A stretch of 64,000 nt of DNA from Sympetrum striolatum (Eukaryota; Arthropoda; Insecta; Odonata; Libellulidae): contig OX388350.1 in assembly GCA_947579665.1 (NCBI GenBank), positions 86,819,152 to 86,883,151 of the forward strand, in the 5' to 3' direction. Below are positions 1 to 12,249 of the stretch, in pieces. The translations under genes and the position numbers were made by a program. How positions within the stretch are numbered: the first letter of the stretch is position 1; each line of letters opens with the position of its first letter. Below the pieces are notes generated by a model. The model was not told the DNA's origin, searched no databases, and saw nothing but the letters and a program-made list of their open reading frames with translations.

Positions 1-3000
1 GTCATTCAGTAAACTAAAATAAGTATTTGTAATATACATAGAAAAAGAGAAAACGTAATAGGGAGAAAATATTCAAACACATCAAACCCATTCTCAATAA
101 AGGATGAAATACATCTGAAAAAACAGAGCATATGTAATTCGGAGTAAAAAGTTAGTCACTCGCAAACTACGCTGCACACCGAGAGATTAGTTACGGCACA
201 CTAATGTGATCAGAATAAAATGTTGGGAATAACACAAAAGTTAAGAAGGAATATTAAAACAGGCCGATGAAGAACTGATGAAAGCAGAGGAACAAAATGA
301 AGTTCAGATTTTTGAGTTATTATATCACAAGGAAATGAATCCTTTCTCCTTCTTATACAGGAAAGTACATCTTTCTTTGATTATTCTCACAGTCTTATTC
401 TTGGTTGTGATAGCTGAAAGAGCAACCCAGAAGTTTTCTTTTATCATTTATTAAATTTAGCTATAAATGCTTTTATTTCCTGAAGAATTAGCTTCAAAAT
501 TAATCTTTTAGTTCCTTCGGTGCAAAAACATCCTGAAAAGCGTACTTACGTGAAAGATAGCTTTGAAATGATGACGTACTACGCAGGCGCGTTTGTTGGG
601 GAAAGAGCAGGGAAACATTCGGATAAAATTTCGGAAATGAATTTGAAAATAATAAACTGGGGAAAGTGGGTGTGAGGATGGGATTACAGAGTAAACAAAT
701 CCCAAAACAGGTGGGCAGACTCATTATCTTTCGCCGGATGAGTTGATGAGAAAAGCTTCGTTGTTCTTAACGAGCAATTTAATTGGAATTGAAGGAAATG
801 TAATCAATTTTGAGTAAAAATCAATTGAAATTTTTGATGCCGTGGAAATAAATTAAACCGTTGCCAAATAAGAGGACAACTATTGATGACAATTTCGCAT
901 TTGATCTACAACAGAAATTGTACTCTCTCTTTTTAAAAACGGAAGTTAAGAGAGTGGGTACTATTTTATGGAAGTACTATGTTTACTACCATGTGTCACT
1001 TCTCACTACGCTAAATCGAAAACATGTATCCTCGGAGATAAAATATACGAAAAAATAAGTAAATAGAGGGTGAATAAGTAAAAAGAATTATGACTTTAAC
1101 TAACACCCAAAGGAAGTTCTGTGAGATTGACATTTACTCAACGGAATGTTGCTTTTTTAAATTTCTATTTCTCTTTTATTAGAGTTCCCGGACGACCTGA
1201 TTTCCGGGATTTTCCCAAAATTTGGTATTCTTTCCGGAAAAACCTAGACTAAATACGTTATGCATTAATTAAACCAAAAGAAAATCTACCGAAGCCTTCA
1301 GTGATGTCCATCTACTAAATAACATATCTCCCAGAATTAGAAATTCAGAGGGGGTTAGTCCTACCTAAAATATTTCCCAAGATATTTGTGGATTTAGTTT
1401 GCTGAAGATTTCGTAAACTAATACACAATATGAATTATTGAAGTGAATAAGGTTGATTTAGCCGTATGCTTATGATGGATGACATTAGAACGTAGTCAAT
1501 AAAGAATAAAGGGCTTTAAAGGTGTATAGAAGGGAGGGATTAGATATTGAAGACAAAAATGATGCGTTAGAATAAATATTTTATCTGACCTCTTGCATAA
1601 ATATCGGTATGTTTTCAGGCAGAAAAATTCATCAGGGCAGAACCTTATAGACATCAATTGCTAATTTGATCATCGTCATTTGATTTGATCATCCAGATAT
1701 AGATTAATTTATTTGGTGCGTTTGCATATCAAGGTATTCACCCAAATGCGAAAGACTCAAGAATGCATCTTCCAAAATTATTCCTTATATTTCATTATCT
1801 CTATTATATTCATTATCTATAACTTATTATTCCTTCAATTATACACATGATTATTTAGTATTAAAATCATGTTTCCCTAAGAATAAACTCGACGAACGGC
1901 GATTTACTAGTAAGTACCCCATGACAGGTGTTGAATAAAAGCAACTACTTTTCAAGAAGAAATTGGTGTTAATTATTCCAATTCACTTTGCGCAACACTA
2001 CAAAATACACTCAACTTCAAATACACGACAAGTATCGACGCATCAGCGTCATTATCGAGTGTGAATAGGAAATCACAGCCAGCAAAAGGAGAATAAAATG
2101 GGAAGGTGAAAGGGTAAATTCTAGGAAGAAATGAGATGGGAAAACCGGAAGTAGGGGGAGTGAGAGGAAGGACGAGGGAGTGTAGCTGCAAGTAAAGGAC
2201 AGGAGTGCGTAAAGAGTATTTCATTTGCAACTTGGAAGTTCTTGTCATTATTCCTTTCAATAATTTCTATTTTTACTAACATACTCATTTTTGTTCTATC
2301 CTGTGCCAAAAGACAATTTAAAAAAAAAATTCCATTCATCAAGGTTTAGCAGCAGGATATTTATATAGGTATATATGAATTAGCATGTGAAATATCTTTT
2401 CATCTCGTGTGAGGATAATCCATTGAAATATTCCTCTAAAATTTTTAAATTATTCCAAAATGTGCTTAATTTCTATTTGTTATGAAAATCAGCGCACGTC
2501 TATGACCTCGCGGAGAACGTCCGCCACAATTTACATCAAACAGACATCGGCTCCCAAACGCAGCGGTAATTTATGAGGAAAAGGGGAATTCGGAGAATCG
2601 AAATTGGAGAAGAGTTAAAGCGAAGGTTATTTGCGATGTTTACAGACTCGAAGAACAAAGATAAATAAGTCCAGCGATGACGTCATTCGTGTATGATTTA
2701 AATGTTTCTGCATTCGTAATCCACTTGGAAAGGGTGGGATTATTTGAGAAAGAGATGATGACCGGATTAACGCAGGAAACACGTGCGACTCGTTGGAATA
2801 ACAATTTACGGGATTATTAGTTCCTGAATAACTCTACTCGCTCCGGAGTTAATGTCTTTATTTAATTGGCTTGATGAAGATTAATAAGTTTCTCTGGATG
2901 CCTCAGTCAAACACAACCAAAAATAAGAGAAAGAAATATCTTTTTTATTGCAAAAGGGCATCCTAAATATCCTTAAGTCCTTGGGAATAAAAATGGGAAT

Positions 3001-3520
3001 TAGATATTAACGTAGGTAAATGCTCCGTAGTTAATTTCTTTGAAAAGAAAAAATTGCGTCGAAATCACCCGTACAAAATTAATGGAATTAATATCAAATT
3101 AGTAGATTCAGTTGAATATCTCGAGATCAAAATTACTATAAGAGCCGGTGAGTCTTGAGCTCTGCCCCGCCCATGAGGTATTTCTGGGGGATGAGGACAG
3201 TAGCCAATGGTAAGTCCGGATTTCGGGCGGGAAGCCTCAAAATCCGTACAGCGTTGCATTTACACATGTCAGTTAATCCTCCGTGTTGGTCGTGACTGCT
3301 TCGGTGCTCATTTCGCTGCAATTCTCGCTTCCGTATATTGGTAAATTCTTCGTTTTAAAGTATAGGTCGGTCCTTAATTTTAAATTCCTTTTCTTTTTGG
3401 TTATCTTTATTGGTTATTTAAGTAATTACGTCTTTGTTGTGTGAAGTGATTTATTTTGTATTTTAAGTTTTCTTACTTTGATGCTTTATATTGTCTCACT
3501 TTTAGTAGATTTTTGTCATT
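1..3520. other. No recognisable gene; AT-rich unique sequence
   Basis: I see no protein family, RNA gene or clear repeat here. Open frames are short (under 100 codons), low in complexity and lack recognisable motifs. A somewhat GC-richer block around 2500-2740 is listed separately. A run of nine A lies near 2322. The stretch reads as intergenic or intronic sequence. Confidence 0.6.
2490..2740. promoter_or_regulatory. Candidate cis-regulatory block with a CRE-like site
   Basis: The block is less AT-rich than its surroundings and contains a perfect TGACGTCA palindrome at 2678-2685, the consensus site of CREB/ATF bZIP factors. No TATA box or coding exon is attached to it. A single 8-bp match can arise by chance, so this is only a pointer. 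Confidence 0.15.
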
Positions 3521-3526
3521 CTTTTA

Positions 3527-5526
3527 AGGCCTGTACACACCGGCGCGGGATGCGAATGCGGGACGTAGGAGCGAAATTCGCGCGGGAAACGCCAGGAGAG
3601 CGAACTTTCGTTAACACAGACCAACGCGAAACATTCGCAGGAGCAGTAGTGCGTGGGTATTGTCTGTACACTAGGGTGGATCGAAAAAACTTTTTTCCAA
3701 AATCCGTCAACGGCTAATGCTTAAAGTTTGTGGTTGGTGGTCCCTAAAACATATAAAAAATTTCAACTCGATCGGATTATGTCCTGAGGATGCGAGTTTT
3801 AGTCAAAATTTTAAATTTTTGTGAAAAATGTCAAATTTTAGCATTTTTCCTGATAGTTATCAATGTTTCCGAAGTGATTTAATGGCAAATAAGTACATAT
3901 ATTGCTTGGTTGTTGCTTAATATGAAAAATTTAGAATGATTGAAACAAGGAAAATGGATTCTCAGTTTGCCAAAATTCGTCAAAATACGCAAAATATACA
4001 GAAATTTTACGGACGTTGGTTAGACAGTAGGGTGGGTCGTTTAGTCTGTTTTTCTCATAGAAATGAAACACCCAGCAATAGTGGAACATCCACATTGCAG
4101 ATATATAGTTTTCTTTTCTAATCAAATACTATCTTTTGTGAGAATTTTTACCTCGAAGTTTCGTAACTTCACCAAGAAACATTAAAATTGCAAAAAATTC
4201 TATTTCGATTCAAAAGAATATTTTTTAGATAGGGATATGTCCTTTGGGACGAAAACTGTCACTAAAGCCTCAATATGCCACCTACATGCTTCTGTATGGG
4301 GCAGAGATGCCTCCTATGGGGCCAGAATAGGAAGCAAATTAATTTAGAATTAATTAAATAGAAGTTTCTTTCCGTTCTCGTCTATTCCTTTACCAGATGG
4401 CTTGTAGCGGTAGCAAAGCAGTGCTGTCACGTACCTATTCATTACATTTAATATTCTGTTTGTCGTACGAATGGTATTACTATATTTTTGAGTAAATCCT
4501 GGCCCACTTTAAAGTTGATGAGATAAATGTTCTTGGGAGTAAATGAAGAAACATCAATACTGGTTGGAAAAATGATAATCTTTGAATAATCGAAGAATTA
4601 ACTAGAAACCTTTGAATTGTCTGTTTATCTTTTACTTGACAATGAAGTTATATTCCATTCCATTGTTTTTTAGATAATTCCTCGAAAATTCGAAGAATGT
4701 CATCCTTCCAACAAGTATCGGGGTTCTTTCCTTCACTATCAAGAACAACAATCTCATCATCCTTAAGTTGGGTCATACGTTACTCGAAAATATAATAATA
4801 ATATTTATAAAACGTATAAGCTATTAAATGTAATAAATAGGTGCCATGAGGAGAAGGAATAGACGAGGATGGAAGGAGTTACAAAAAGTTTTATTTTAAA
4901 TGAATTCGCCTCCTATTCTGGTCCCATAGGAGTCATAAATAGGAGTAATAAATACTTTGTCTTGAAACTTAGTCCTCGCTGACAGCAAATCAGCAGACAG
5001 GGGATCCGTTCTTCACAAAGCTTCTTTTTCTTTATTCTTTTTATCTTTCTCTACAAACGCCAGCCATCATTCCAACTGATCGAAAATCAACAAAAAATAA
5101 GTGTTAGAGGATATTTTATTTCTGTGCGACTCACAAAATTATCTAGGATATTATTATTAGGAATGATGTGAAATAATCGCAAGATGATCCATATTCGGCT
5201 CCAATTTTATTCCATATCTTGACTTTTTTACTGCTTGTTTTTATAATAAGGATTCTTTAGGCTAAAGACCGTAAAATACTACTTAAATACTTCATGGGCT
5301 ACCTCGTGGTCGGCATTTCTCAACGTTTTCAGATTGCGGACCAGAGTCGCGGGACGCGGGATTTCGTGCATGCAGCGAACCGAGAAACATTCGCTGCAGT
5401 CCCGCGTTCCGCCGTGCGGGATTCGCATCGGTGCGCGCGCTACGGTTTCCCGCCACGCAAACAAAATCCCGCGCGAATTTCGCTCCCGCGTCCCGCTTCG
5501 CGTTTCGCGCCGGTGTGTGCAGGTCT
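3527..5526. mobile_element. 2.0-kb DNA transposon-like element with GC-rich inverted ends and TTA duplications
   Basis: The left end (AGGCCTGTACACACCGGCGC) and the reverse complement of the right end (AGACCTGCACACACCGGCGC) match, and similarity continues for about 60 bp through a shared GGAGCGAAATTCGCGCGGGA block. TTA lies directly outside both ends (3524-3526 and 5527-5529), as expected for PIF/Harbinger-type 3-bp TWA duplications. The ends are strikingly CpG-rich while the 1.7-kb interior is AT-rich. No transposase can be read inside, so this is a non-autonomous or gutted copy. The superfamily assignment rests on the duplication only. Confidence 0.55.
4300..4940. repeat. Inverted repeat pair inside the 2.0-kb element
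   Basis: CTCCTATGGGGCCAGAATAGG near 4312-4332 is mirrored near 4905-4930 (complement CTCCTATGGGACCAGAATAGG), with similarity over roughly 30 bp and a few mismatches. The arms are about 0.6 kb apart. This could be an element nested in the larger one or a decayed fold-back. Confidence 0.35.
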
Positions 5527-5544
5527 TTAGTCCTACTATAGATT

Positions 5545-5772
5545 AATTTTTCTATAATACTTATATTTAGCTTCGATATTATTCTAATTTTGCTTTATTC
5601 ATATTAGATTTAAATATTTGGTGGATAATTTAGATTCGGTAACTTATATTAACAATTTCAATTTAATAATAAATTTTTCTATAGTAATTATATTTAGCTT
5701 CGATATTATTATAGTTTTTCTTTATTCATATTAGATTTAAATATTTGGTGGATACTTTAAATTCGGTAACTC
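5545..5772. repeat. Tandem direct repeat, two copies, period about 127 bp
   Basis: The segments 5545-5645 and 5672-5772 share almost the same order of blocks: TTCTATA, TATTTAGCTTCGATATTATT, CATATTAGATTTAAATATTT and GGTGGATA followed by ATTCGGTAACT. Few substitutions separate them, so the duplication is fairly recent. No coding content is seen. Confidence 0.75.
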
Positions 5773-5779
5773 ATTACGT

Positions 5780-6025
5780 TGAAATGAGCGATAGGAAGAG
5801 CGAACCCTATCATGCAACCCCCCTGCTACCTCGGTCGATCCGATAATGACCGTAAGTTAAGAGAAATAGATGCTAGGACGAATCGTTCTAAAAATTCATC
5901 CTTTCCGTGAACGATACGCGACAATACCCGAATAAGGAAGTAGTTTAGATTCAACTGGTATTTACATCCCCTGCCACACGTCGAAAGGCGGCTTGTAGGG
6001 TATTAATGTAGATGTAGATGTTAAG
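5780..6025 (+). pseudogene. LINE (Jockey/CR1-type) 3' end with TAGATG tail
   Basis: Translation in one frame gives LREIDARTNRSKNSSFP, then a stop, then TIRDNT. This resembles the end of the ORF2 reverse transcriptase of Jockey/CR1-like LINEs, which often finish with a (S/F)FPRTIRDWN-like motif. The following CATCCCCTGCCACACG...GGCGGCTTGTAGGGT and a short (TAGATG) tail match the 3' UTR style of the second LINE fragment near 26.9 kb (CACCCCCTGCCACGCGCC, then AATGTAAATGTAAA). The copy is 5'-truncated and contains stops, so it is a dead insertion. Confidence 0.6.
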
Positions 6026-8730
6026 TCCTAAGGGATTTGAAATTATAACCTTGTTTATGTTATGAAATTTAATCATCTTCGAAAATATTGGGCTCAAGAC
6101 ATTTATGTAGCAATGAAAACCTTACTCATTACGTTCATTGGCATGTTTTTAAAACGTGAAGTTTGTCAAACAGGATTGTTTTGTAAAATCATACGCTTTT
6201 CACAAAGAATTCCTTTCCTATTATTACAGCCGTCATTGTTTCAGATATCATTTTTGGTATCACGGCTATGAAACGATATGAAAATTAGGTATAAAGAAAT
6301 TTAAATCGTGTGATAGTTGACTATTACAAAATTCTGCCATTTTTTACGTTTCTATTTCTATTTCAAGTTCAATTATATTATTAAGTATATTCAAGTTTTT
6401 GCGTTCATTTCAGTTCATACTGCAATCTCACTCAGGTATTTACAGTAAAAAATAACAGATATATATTATCCGGAAAGAGCGTTCTTTTTCCTCATATTGC
6501 GTCAGAAATATCCTCATTTTGGTATTTCTGTATTTTATAATATACTAAAACCGATTTTTCAGAGGAAATTTTACCATTCTCTTTAGACGTTCATCATTGT
6601 ATTGGATTTAAACAAAGAGATCGTTCGACGATGGATTATAAAGCAATTATTGGTAATACTTATGCTTGAAACGATTCAATGATGTTTATTTCAGCTGCAA
6701 TTGGGTATGTGAAGAAAAGTCTTGGCTATTTTTGGAAAATGACATAAAAGTTTATTTAAGATATTCACGTTTTTTTTAGCCTTTCTATATTTTAACTTGA
6801 TTTCCTCACCATTCTTTGTTTATATTCCAATCCTCGAAGTATTTTGATAGAAAATTTATTTGTGATAAACGAGTAAATAAAAATTCGTATCGTATATGTC
6901 GAAAAAAAAGTCAACTTTGAATTAAAGAGTTGGAAATCCCTGTAAAAGATTTCATTTTTGGGTACGCCTAGTTTTAACGTCTTATTTGTTAAGATTTTAA
7001 AATCGTGCATCATTTTTTTGTAAAATAAAATGAATATTTTTATAAAGTATGGATCTCTCTGATGTATGTAAGACTTAGGAAGCTTTGTGAATAAACGAGG
7101 TATGTTTATCATGCTAGGGAAAATATATGTATTTATGGTTGATCACGATTGACCTTTAAAAAGAGCCTGCAGCAATCTTCTATATCTAGGATCTATCCAT
7201 CCGTCTATATAATTATCTATTTCTGTATCCAGGATACGGTTGTAAAGGTCTCTACTCTCTTGCATCAATTGCAAGAATTTAAATCGATACCGTGAGATTC
7301 AATCATCATATAATATGAAAATGTATTCATTCAATTCTTTGCAGCATTCCCTCAACTCTGTGCTCCAGACTTCCTTTACTATTCGCCGCGTGGACTCCTG
7401 AGGGTGCACTTCACCTCTTTTTGCATCTCCCCCTCAATCCTCCCCCTAATCAGCTGAGATCAAAGAGCCCCCCTTTGTGTACAGAACAACAGTGATTACG
7501 TGTCAAACGAGGCATTCGGTAATTATCGCGGGGTAATTATCTTTCTTCCTTTCCTCTCATTACGGAGTTATGCAGATTATCGAGCATCTCTGAACATCTG
7601 TTTAGACCAGAGATGACGAAAACACAGCTCTTTTTCTCTTAAATACGGTTCCCTAGCATCAACAAAAAGTACTCACTAATTACTAACTTCAGTCATGAAT
7701 ATGGTAAAGTTTAACATAACCGATAGTTCAAACAATAATATCAAAGAGATATTCATATAAAATTAAAATAAAACTGTTCTTTAAAATACTCCATTTGATT
7801 AGGAAATGATTAATTTACGATTAAATTAATTATTGAACTATGGTATATAGAATAATATCAGGCATGTGAAAAGAAGGTAAGTAAAGAGAAAGAAGAAAAA
7901 ATAACAACAAATATTTAAAAAATAAATTTTCATATACATTAGCACAAAATGGAAAAAACCGTGCGCTCGAGAAAATTCAATAAAAATAGATGAACGACGG
8001 GAAAATATGGCATTTGTCAGTCAAATTAGGAAGGAGTTAACCTGGAGCGGTCTTTGAAACGTGAGAAGAAACAAAAGGGCGTTGACTTTATGTACGCGGG
8101 TTAAATTTCTTCCTGAATTTATGGCGAAGCTATCCAGTTACATAATCTTGGTCTTAAATCTGTCTTTCTCAGATTTATTCGTATGGATTTGCCTACTCTA
8201 CTTTCAAACACACGACTACAAACCTCAGGGAGTACGATTGGTTATAACTGGCAAATTCCTCGACCAAATCCTCTCGGCGAAGGCCACAGCTCGGATTTAA
8301 TGAAGTCCCCAAAGTTTGCTTGCGGCGGCAAAACTATTTCTGGAGCAGATTGAACTCTGAATTAACCGGAAGACTTGGAAACTTTTTTATCCGAAAGCGA
8401 ATCCTGGCTCTAATGACAAGGATTGCATTCTTTCTGCGGTCGAATGTTCCATCTCCATGCACGTGAGATATTGATGGGGAGATAAATCTTTAATTCAGAG
8501 GGGAGGGTTACAACAGTGACATCTTTAAAAGTTTAGACTCGATTCAAGTTACTAAATTCTTGTTCAAGCCTGAATACAATATTTTATATTTCATAGATGT
8601 TTATTCGTTCTTTCATAGAAATGTAATGGAATCGATCGTTATTATTTTAATAATTAAATTACATGATCAATTAATATAACTATCGTTTAACGATTTAGAA
8701 TAAATTGATTTGTTTCATGGACATGTAGAA
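6026..8730. other. No recognisable gene; unique AT-rich sequence
   Basis: A 106-codon minus-strand frame at 6792-7112 is lysine/phenylalanine/isoleucine-rich with no family resemblance and is probably chance. A GC-richer block at 7330-7580 is listed separately. Nothing else is supported. Confidence 0.5.
7330..7580. promoter_or_regulatory. Candidate regulatory block (TCF/LEF- and homeodomain-like sites)
   Basis: Within about 250 bp lie AGATCAAAG and CCTTTGTG, both resembling TCF/LEF sites, plus two GGTAATTATC-type homeodomain-like cores. The block is GC-richer than its flanks and not repetitive. This is motif spotting without conservation evidence. Confidence 0.15.
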
Positions 8731-8734
8731 AGAT

Positions 8735-9031
8735 TTGAAGTTCGGCATTAACTACTATCTTATTAGGGAAGATGCAAAGATGAGGTTCGTAAAAGAAGGC
8801 CAACGAAGTACTCATGAAGACCTTGATAAAGGATTCAGAAAAATATTGGGTAAATCCTTGGTTTGGAGTGTCTTGCTATATGGATATAAAACGTGGACCT
8901 TAAGAAAAGAGGAGAAAAACGTTTGGAGAATTCCGAGATGAGAGTTAGACGTAGAATTTAAAAAGTAAGTTGGGTGGATAGGAAAACAAACACGGGGGTG
9001 CTATAAATTGTTTGGGAGAAGAGGGCTTTAA
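8735..9031 (+). pseudogene. LINE reverse-transcriptase C-terminal fragment, left part
   Basis: The frame 8735-8941 contains KILGKSLVWSVLLYGYKTWT. This matches the region after the reverse-transcriptase core of many arthropod LINEs (typically VWSVxLYGxETWTL followed by an EAFEMW-type block). After 8941 the frame is broken, but LINE-like sequence continues to the mariner insertion. The rest of the fragment lies beyond the mariner at 10,329. The copy is 5'-truncated and has no catalytic YxDD in view. Confidence 0.65.
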
Positions 9032-9033
9032 TA

Positions 9034-10326
9034 CGAGGGTCGTTCAATAAGTCCTTAGAAAAAGATGGAAAAACACTTTTTTTTGGGGTAATTATTTTTT
9101 ATTTCTCAACATAATCTCCTTTCAGCTCTATACATTTTTCTAAACGTTTTTGAAAATTTTTTATACCGTCCAAAAATAGGATTGATGTGAACAACTTTTG
9201 TTTGTTTATAACAATGGAGAAAAATGAATTTCGGGCTGTGATTAAACATTAGTATTTGAAAGGTTTAACGCCGAAAGAAATCAAAGCTGAGTTGGATGCA
9301 GTTCATGGCACATCTGGTCCTGTGTTTGCAACTGTTTACAAATGGATGAATGAGTTTAAACGTAGCCGTTCATCCACAAAAGATGAATATCGTTCGGGAC
9401 GCCCAGAGGAAGTGACTACTTCCAAAACGATCGACAAAATCCACGATATGATTTTGAGTGATCGATGGATTAAAGTGCACGAAATAGTTGAGGCCACAGG
9501 CATATTGCAAGATATAGTCGCTTCAATTTTGCATGAAAAACTGTCTGTGAAAAAAATTGTGCAAGATGGGTGCCGCGTTTACTCACAGAGTAGAATAAGC
9601 ACAATCGTGTGGTCGACTCTGAGGTTATTTTGGCGCTCTTCCGTCGCAATCCTGCCGATTTTCTTCGTCGACACATAACTGTGGATGAAACCTGGATTCA
9701 TTACTACACTCCAGAAACAAAGATACAGTCACAACAGTGGATTTTTAAGGGTGAACGGGCTCCGAAGAAGACGAAAACGGTGGCATCGGCCGGCAAGGTG
9801 ATGGCCACGGTCTTTTGGAATGCACACGGCATCATCTTTATTAATTACTTGGAAAAAGGAAAAACGATAACAGGGACGTATTATGCGTCATTATTGAACC
9901 GGTTGAGCGATGAAAACGAAGAAAAAAGTCCACATTTGAAGAGGAAAAAAATCCTCTTGCATCAGGACAATGTGCGTTTGCACACCTGTGCTGTTTCGAT
10001 GGCCAAAATTTTGGAATTAAAAATGGAATTGTTGCAAAATCCACCTTATTCACCAGATTTTGCCCCAAGTGACTATTTCCTGTTACCGAATTAGAAAAAA
10101 TGGCTTAGCGGATGACAGTTTACTTCCAACGAGGAGATCATTAAGCAAACGAATGAGTATTTTGAAGAACTTCCAAAATCCTATTTTTCGGACGGCATAA
10201 AAATTTTTCAAAAACGTTTAGAAAAATGTATAGAGCTGAAAGGAGATTATGTTGAGAAATAAAAAAAATTTACCCCAAAAAAAGTGTTTTTCCATCTTTT
10301 TCTAAGGACTTATTGAACGACCCTCG
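9034..10326 (+). mobile_element. Complete mariner element, inactive
   Basis: The element is 1,293 bp, the usual mariner size. Both ends read CGAGGGTCGTTCAATAAGTC inward and the inverted repeats extend about 30-45 bp. TA target-site dinucleotides flank both ends (9032-9033 and 10,327-10,328). It encodes one transposase relic on the plus strand. It lies inside a LINE fragment whose two parts resume on either side, so the mariner arrived later. Confidence 0.95.
9214..10262 (+). pseudogene. mariner transposase (DD34D) pseudogene
   Basis: This is a cut-and-paste transposase of the Tc1/mariner superfamily, which binds the terminal repeats and inserts at TA. The likely original start is the ATG at 9214. 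The N-terminal helix-turn-helix region follows (LTPKEIKAEL...TVYKWMNEFKR...RSGRP). The catalytic half contains VDETW (Asp codon 9684), HQDN (Asp codon 9966) and APSDY (Asp codon 10,071). The last two Asp lie 35 codons apart, the DD34D spacing, so all three catalytic residues remain. The gene is nevertheless dead: TAG at 9250, a frameshift near 9556-9563, TAG at 9591, TAG at 10,092 and TGA at 10,113. The ancestral end is the TAA at 10,260-10,262. The usual WDxxG block reads WNAHG. Family identity is secure, the subfamily is not. Confidence 0.95.
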
Positions 10327-10328
10327 TA

Positions 10329-10570
10329 GAAGTGATTAAGAATCGATAGAGAACATGGGTGTGTTAAATACTGAGAGGAGAGGGGCTACTGAAGAATTCA
10401 ATTGAAGGTAGAATTCAAGCGAAGATACAGAGGTCTAAAAATAAAGCCAAAAAATATTGGAGAAATTTAAGGGTGAGCTAAGTTAGAAGGGAAGATTTGT
10501 TGGCGCTGAATAGGTATTTTTGAATTGAAATTTTAGTTTACATAAATGAACCTACTAAAAGGTAGAAGAC
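10329..10570 (+). pseudogene. LINE 3' end, right part, interrupted by mariner
   Basis: Downstream of the mariner the sequence again translates as LINE ORF end: LLKNSIEGRIQAKIQRSKNK and then KKYWRNLRVS resemble the basic tail seen in many LINE ORF2 proteins (GRIEGRRPRGRPR...). The closing GAATAGGTATTTTTGAATT...AACCTACTAAAAGGTAGAA matches the second copy of this tail near 33.75 kb (GAATAGGAATTATTAATTC...AACCTACCGAAAGGTA). It ends the LINE that begins at 8735. Confidence 0.6.
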
Positions 10571-10641
10571 TCATGAATATAATAACAGATCAAAATATAA
10601 AACATATAAAAATTATCATCTATTACATTCTCGGTCGGTTA

Positions 10642-10755
10642 GGGGCCGTACACAAATTACGTAACGCAATTTGGGGGAGGGGGGTCCGGCCAGGCGTTAC
10701 GTGGATTGGGATCGAATATTGGAGAATTTTCGTCACGTAATTTGTGTACGACCCC
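10642..10755. mobile_element. 114-bp MITE with GGGGCCGT ends and TTA duplication
   Basis: The ends GGGGCCGTACACAAATTACG and its complement at 10,736-10,755 form near-perfect inverted repeats, with ACGTAACGC continuing inward on the left and a related ACGTGA on the right. TTA flanks both sides (10,639-10,641 and 10,756-10,758). The size, TTA duplication and GGG/CCC termini fit PIF/Harbinger-type MITEs. It has no coding capacity. Confidence 0.8.
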
Positions 10756-11209
10756 TTATGAAGGAAGTAGAATTTTCTCAGAAAACCTCAGAAAAATTTA
10801 AACAAAGGATAGATTAGATAACAAAATTTGGAGTTTTAATATAGCATATGAAATCGTCATCTCTAAAATCATTTTAAAGCGCATTACTTATTTTAAGGAA
10901 ATCACGCCTTAATTGCATTCGATGAATCATCATAGTTTCCCTATTGTTTGTCAAGACTACTAAATATTGTACTTTCAAGCACATGGAATAATCCTATGAT
11001 TATTTATTTAATACTGATTACTTTATTTACTAAATAATTTTCTCAATAACAGTAACTCAATAACACTTCCTTATAGGCTTTTCTACAAATAGGACGAATA
11101 ATTGCTATATATGTACGTTTTACCACCTTCCTTCGAAACCAACTAACTTATCAAATTAGCAATCCAGTAAAATTCATGGAGGTAGGTGTTGTTTTTTGGA
11201 ATTCAATCA

Positions 11210-11521
11210 CTAGAAAATAAATGGAGTGAGTACTATTTACACAGTTAATTTTAAACGACTGGTCTTAACGAATCATCTAAACGAGCATTTTTCCTTCCCG
11301 CTGATCAATTCTCTCCTTCCCTCTAACGACCAGTGCTAATTCACCGAGGATTCTTCCTTACCTACGCCCCGCCTTAAACCCTTTTTCCCCTCCGCTGCCT
11401 CTACGCCCATATTAATATGCTTCCAATTGTGTTACCCCCGCCTGTAGACGACGAAAATTCGTTGAAACCGGTCGTTTAAAAAAAACTTTGGAAATAGTAC
11501 TTACTCCATTTATTTTCTTAG
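11210..11521. mobile_element. About 312-bp inverted-repeat element
   Basis: The left arm CTAGAAAATAAATGGAGTGAG is mirrored at 11,491-11,521, and similarity resumes inward at TTTAAACGACTGG versus its complement near ACCGGTCGTTTAA. Arms are about 55 bp and imperfect. The interior is C-rich and noncoding. No clear target duplication is visible, so the exact limits are uncertain. Confidence 0.55.
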
Positions 11522-11844
11522 CTCTAGTCTAAAATTTTGATTTATACAACGTACTGTTTATTTACTTTTGGATTTATTTCCGTTTGTTTTCGGGAATGGA
11601 TTTCATCAGTAACTGTACACCCAGGGCTGCCGTAGCGTGCTTATTTTTAAGAATCGTGCTTGTTTTAAAGGAGAAAATCTTAGAAAATGAAATCGTGCTT
11701 ACTTCTAAGAAATGTGCTTATTACACATAGTGCATGCTTATTTTCCGAAAGTGCTTATAATTGGGTCCCCATCAATGGTAGCCCTGTGTATACCTCTTGC
11801 CCACGCCCCTGAAGCTCCCCTATGCTGACTGTGCAATCGGCTGA

Positions 11845-12027
11845 CGCCCTTAATGTCCGCAGCCGCGAGATGGCAGCACTGAAGCTCACCCTTTGAAACC
11901 ATAATCTCATATGGAGTGAATAGAATAAACAGCACGATTATGATACTTTTTCCCTGTTTTTCTTTGCGGGAGTAGTATATACGAAAGATGGAATTCAGAG
12001 TTAGTGATTTATACATTTATAAGTACT
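11845..12027 (-). repeat. Dispersed repeat copy 1 (pairs with 16,982-17,152)
   Basis: The reverse complement shares about 150-180 bp with 16,982-17,152, including TTATGGTTTCAAAGGG, CTTCAGTGCTGCCATCTCGC and GGACATTAAGGG. Both copies give the same short peptide, IMVSKGELQCCHLAxADIKG, inside short frames. The identical reading is not proof of coding, since the DNA itself is conserved there. The family is not identified. Confidence 0.6.
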
Positions 12028-12249
12028 CAAAACAATTGAATAAAATGGGCAAATTAGTAAATCCGAAGAATAAGTGCAGGTTGCCTTCAGGGCACACCAC
12101 AAGTAACTTCGTCGCTGTGAAAAGATTATTCATAGATCAGCGAAGTGTTCTGCTTGGATACACAGAAAATAATTAATCCTTAATAAATCACCAACGTTAC
12201 ATCTACTTTCAACTAGGCCTTTTCAAAATAGAATCGCAGGATGTATATA

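Noticed and set aside
6792..7112. 106-codon minus-strand ORF as a gene
   Set aside because: Low-complexity K/F/I-rich content typical of AT-rich noncoding DNA.
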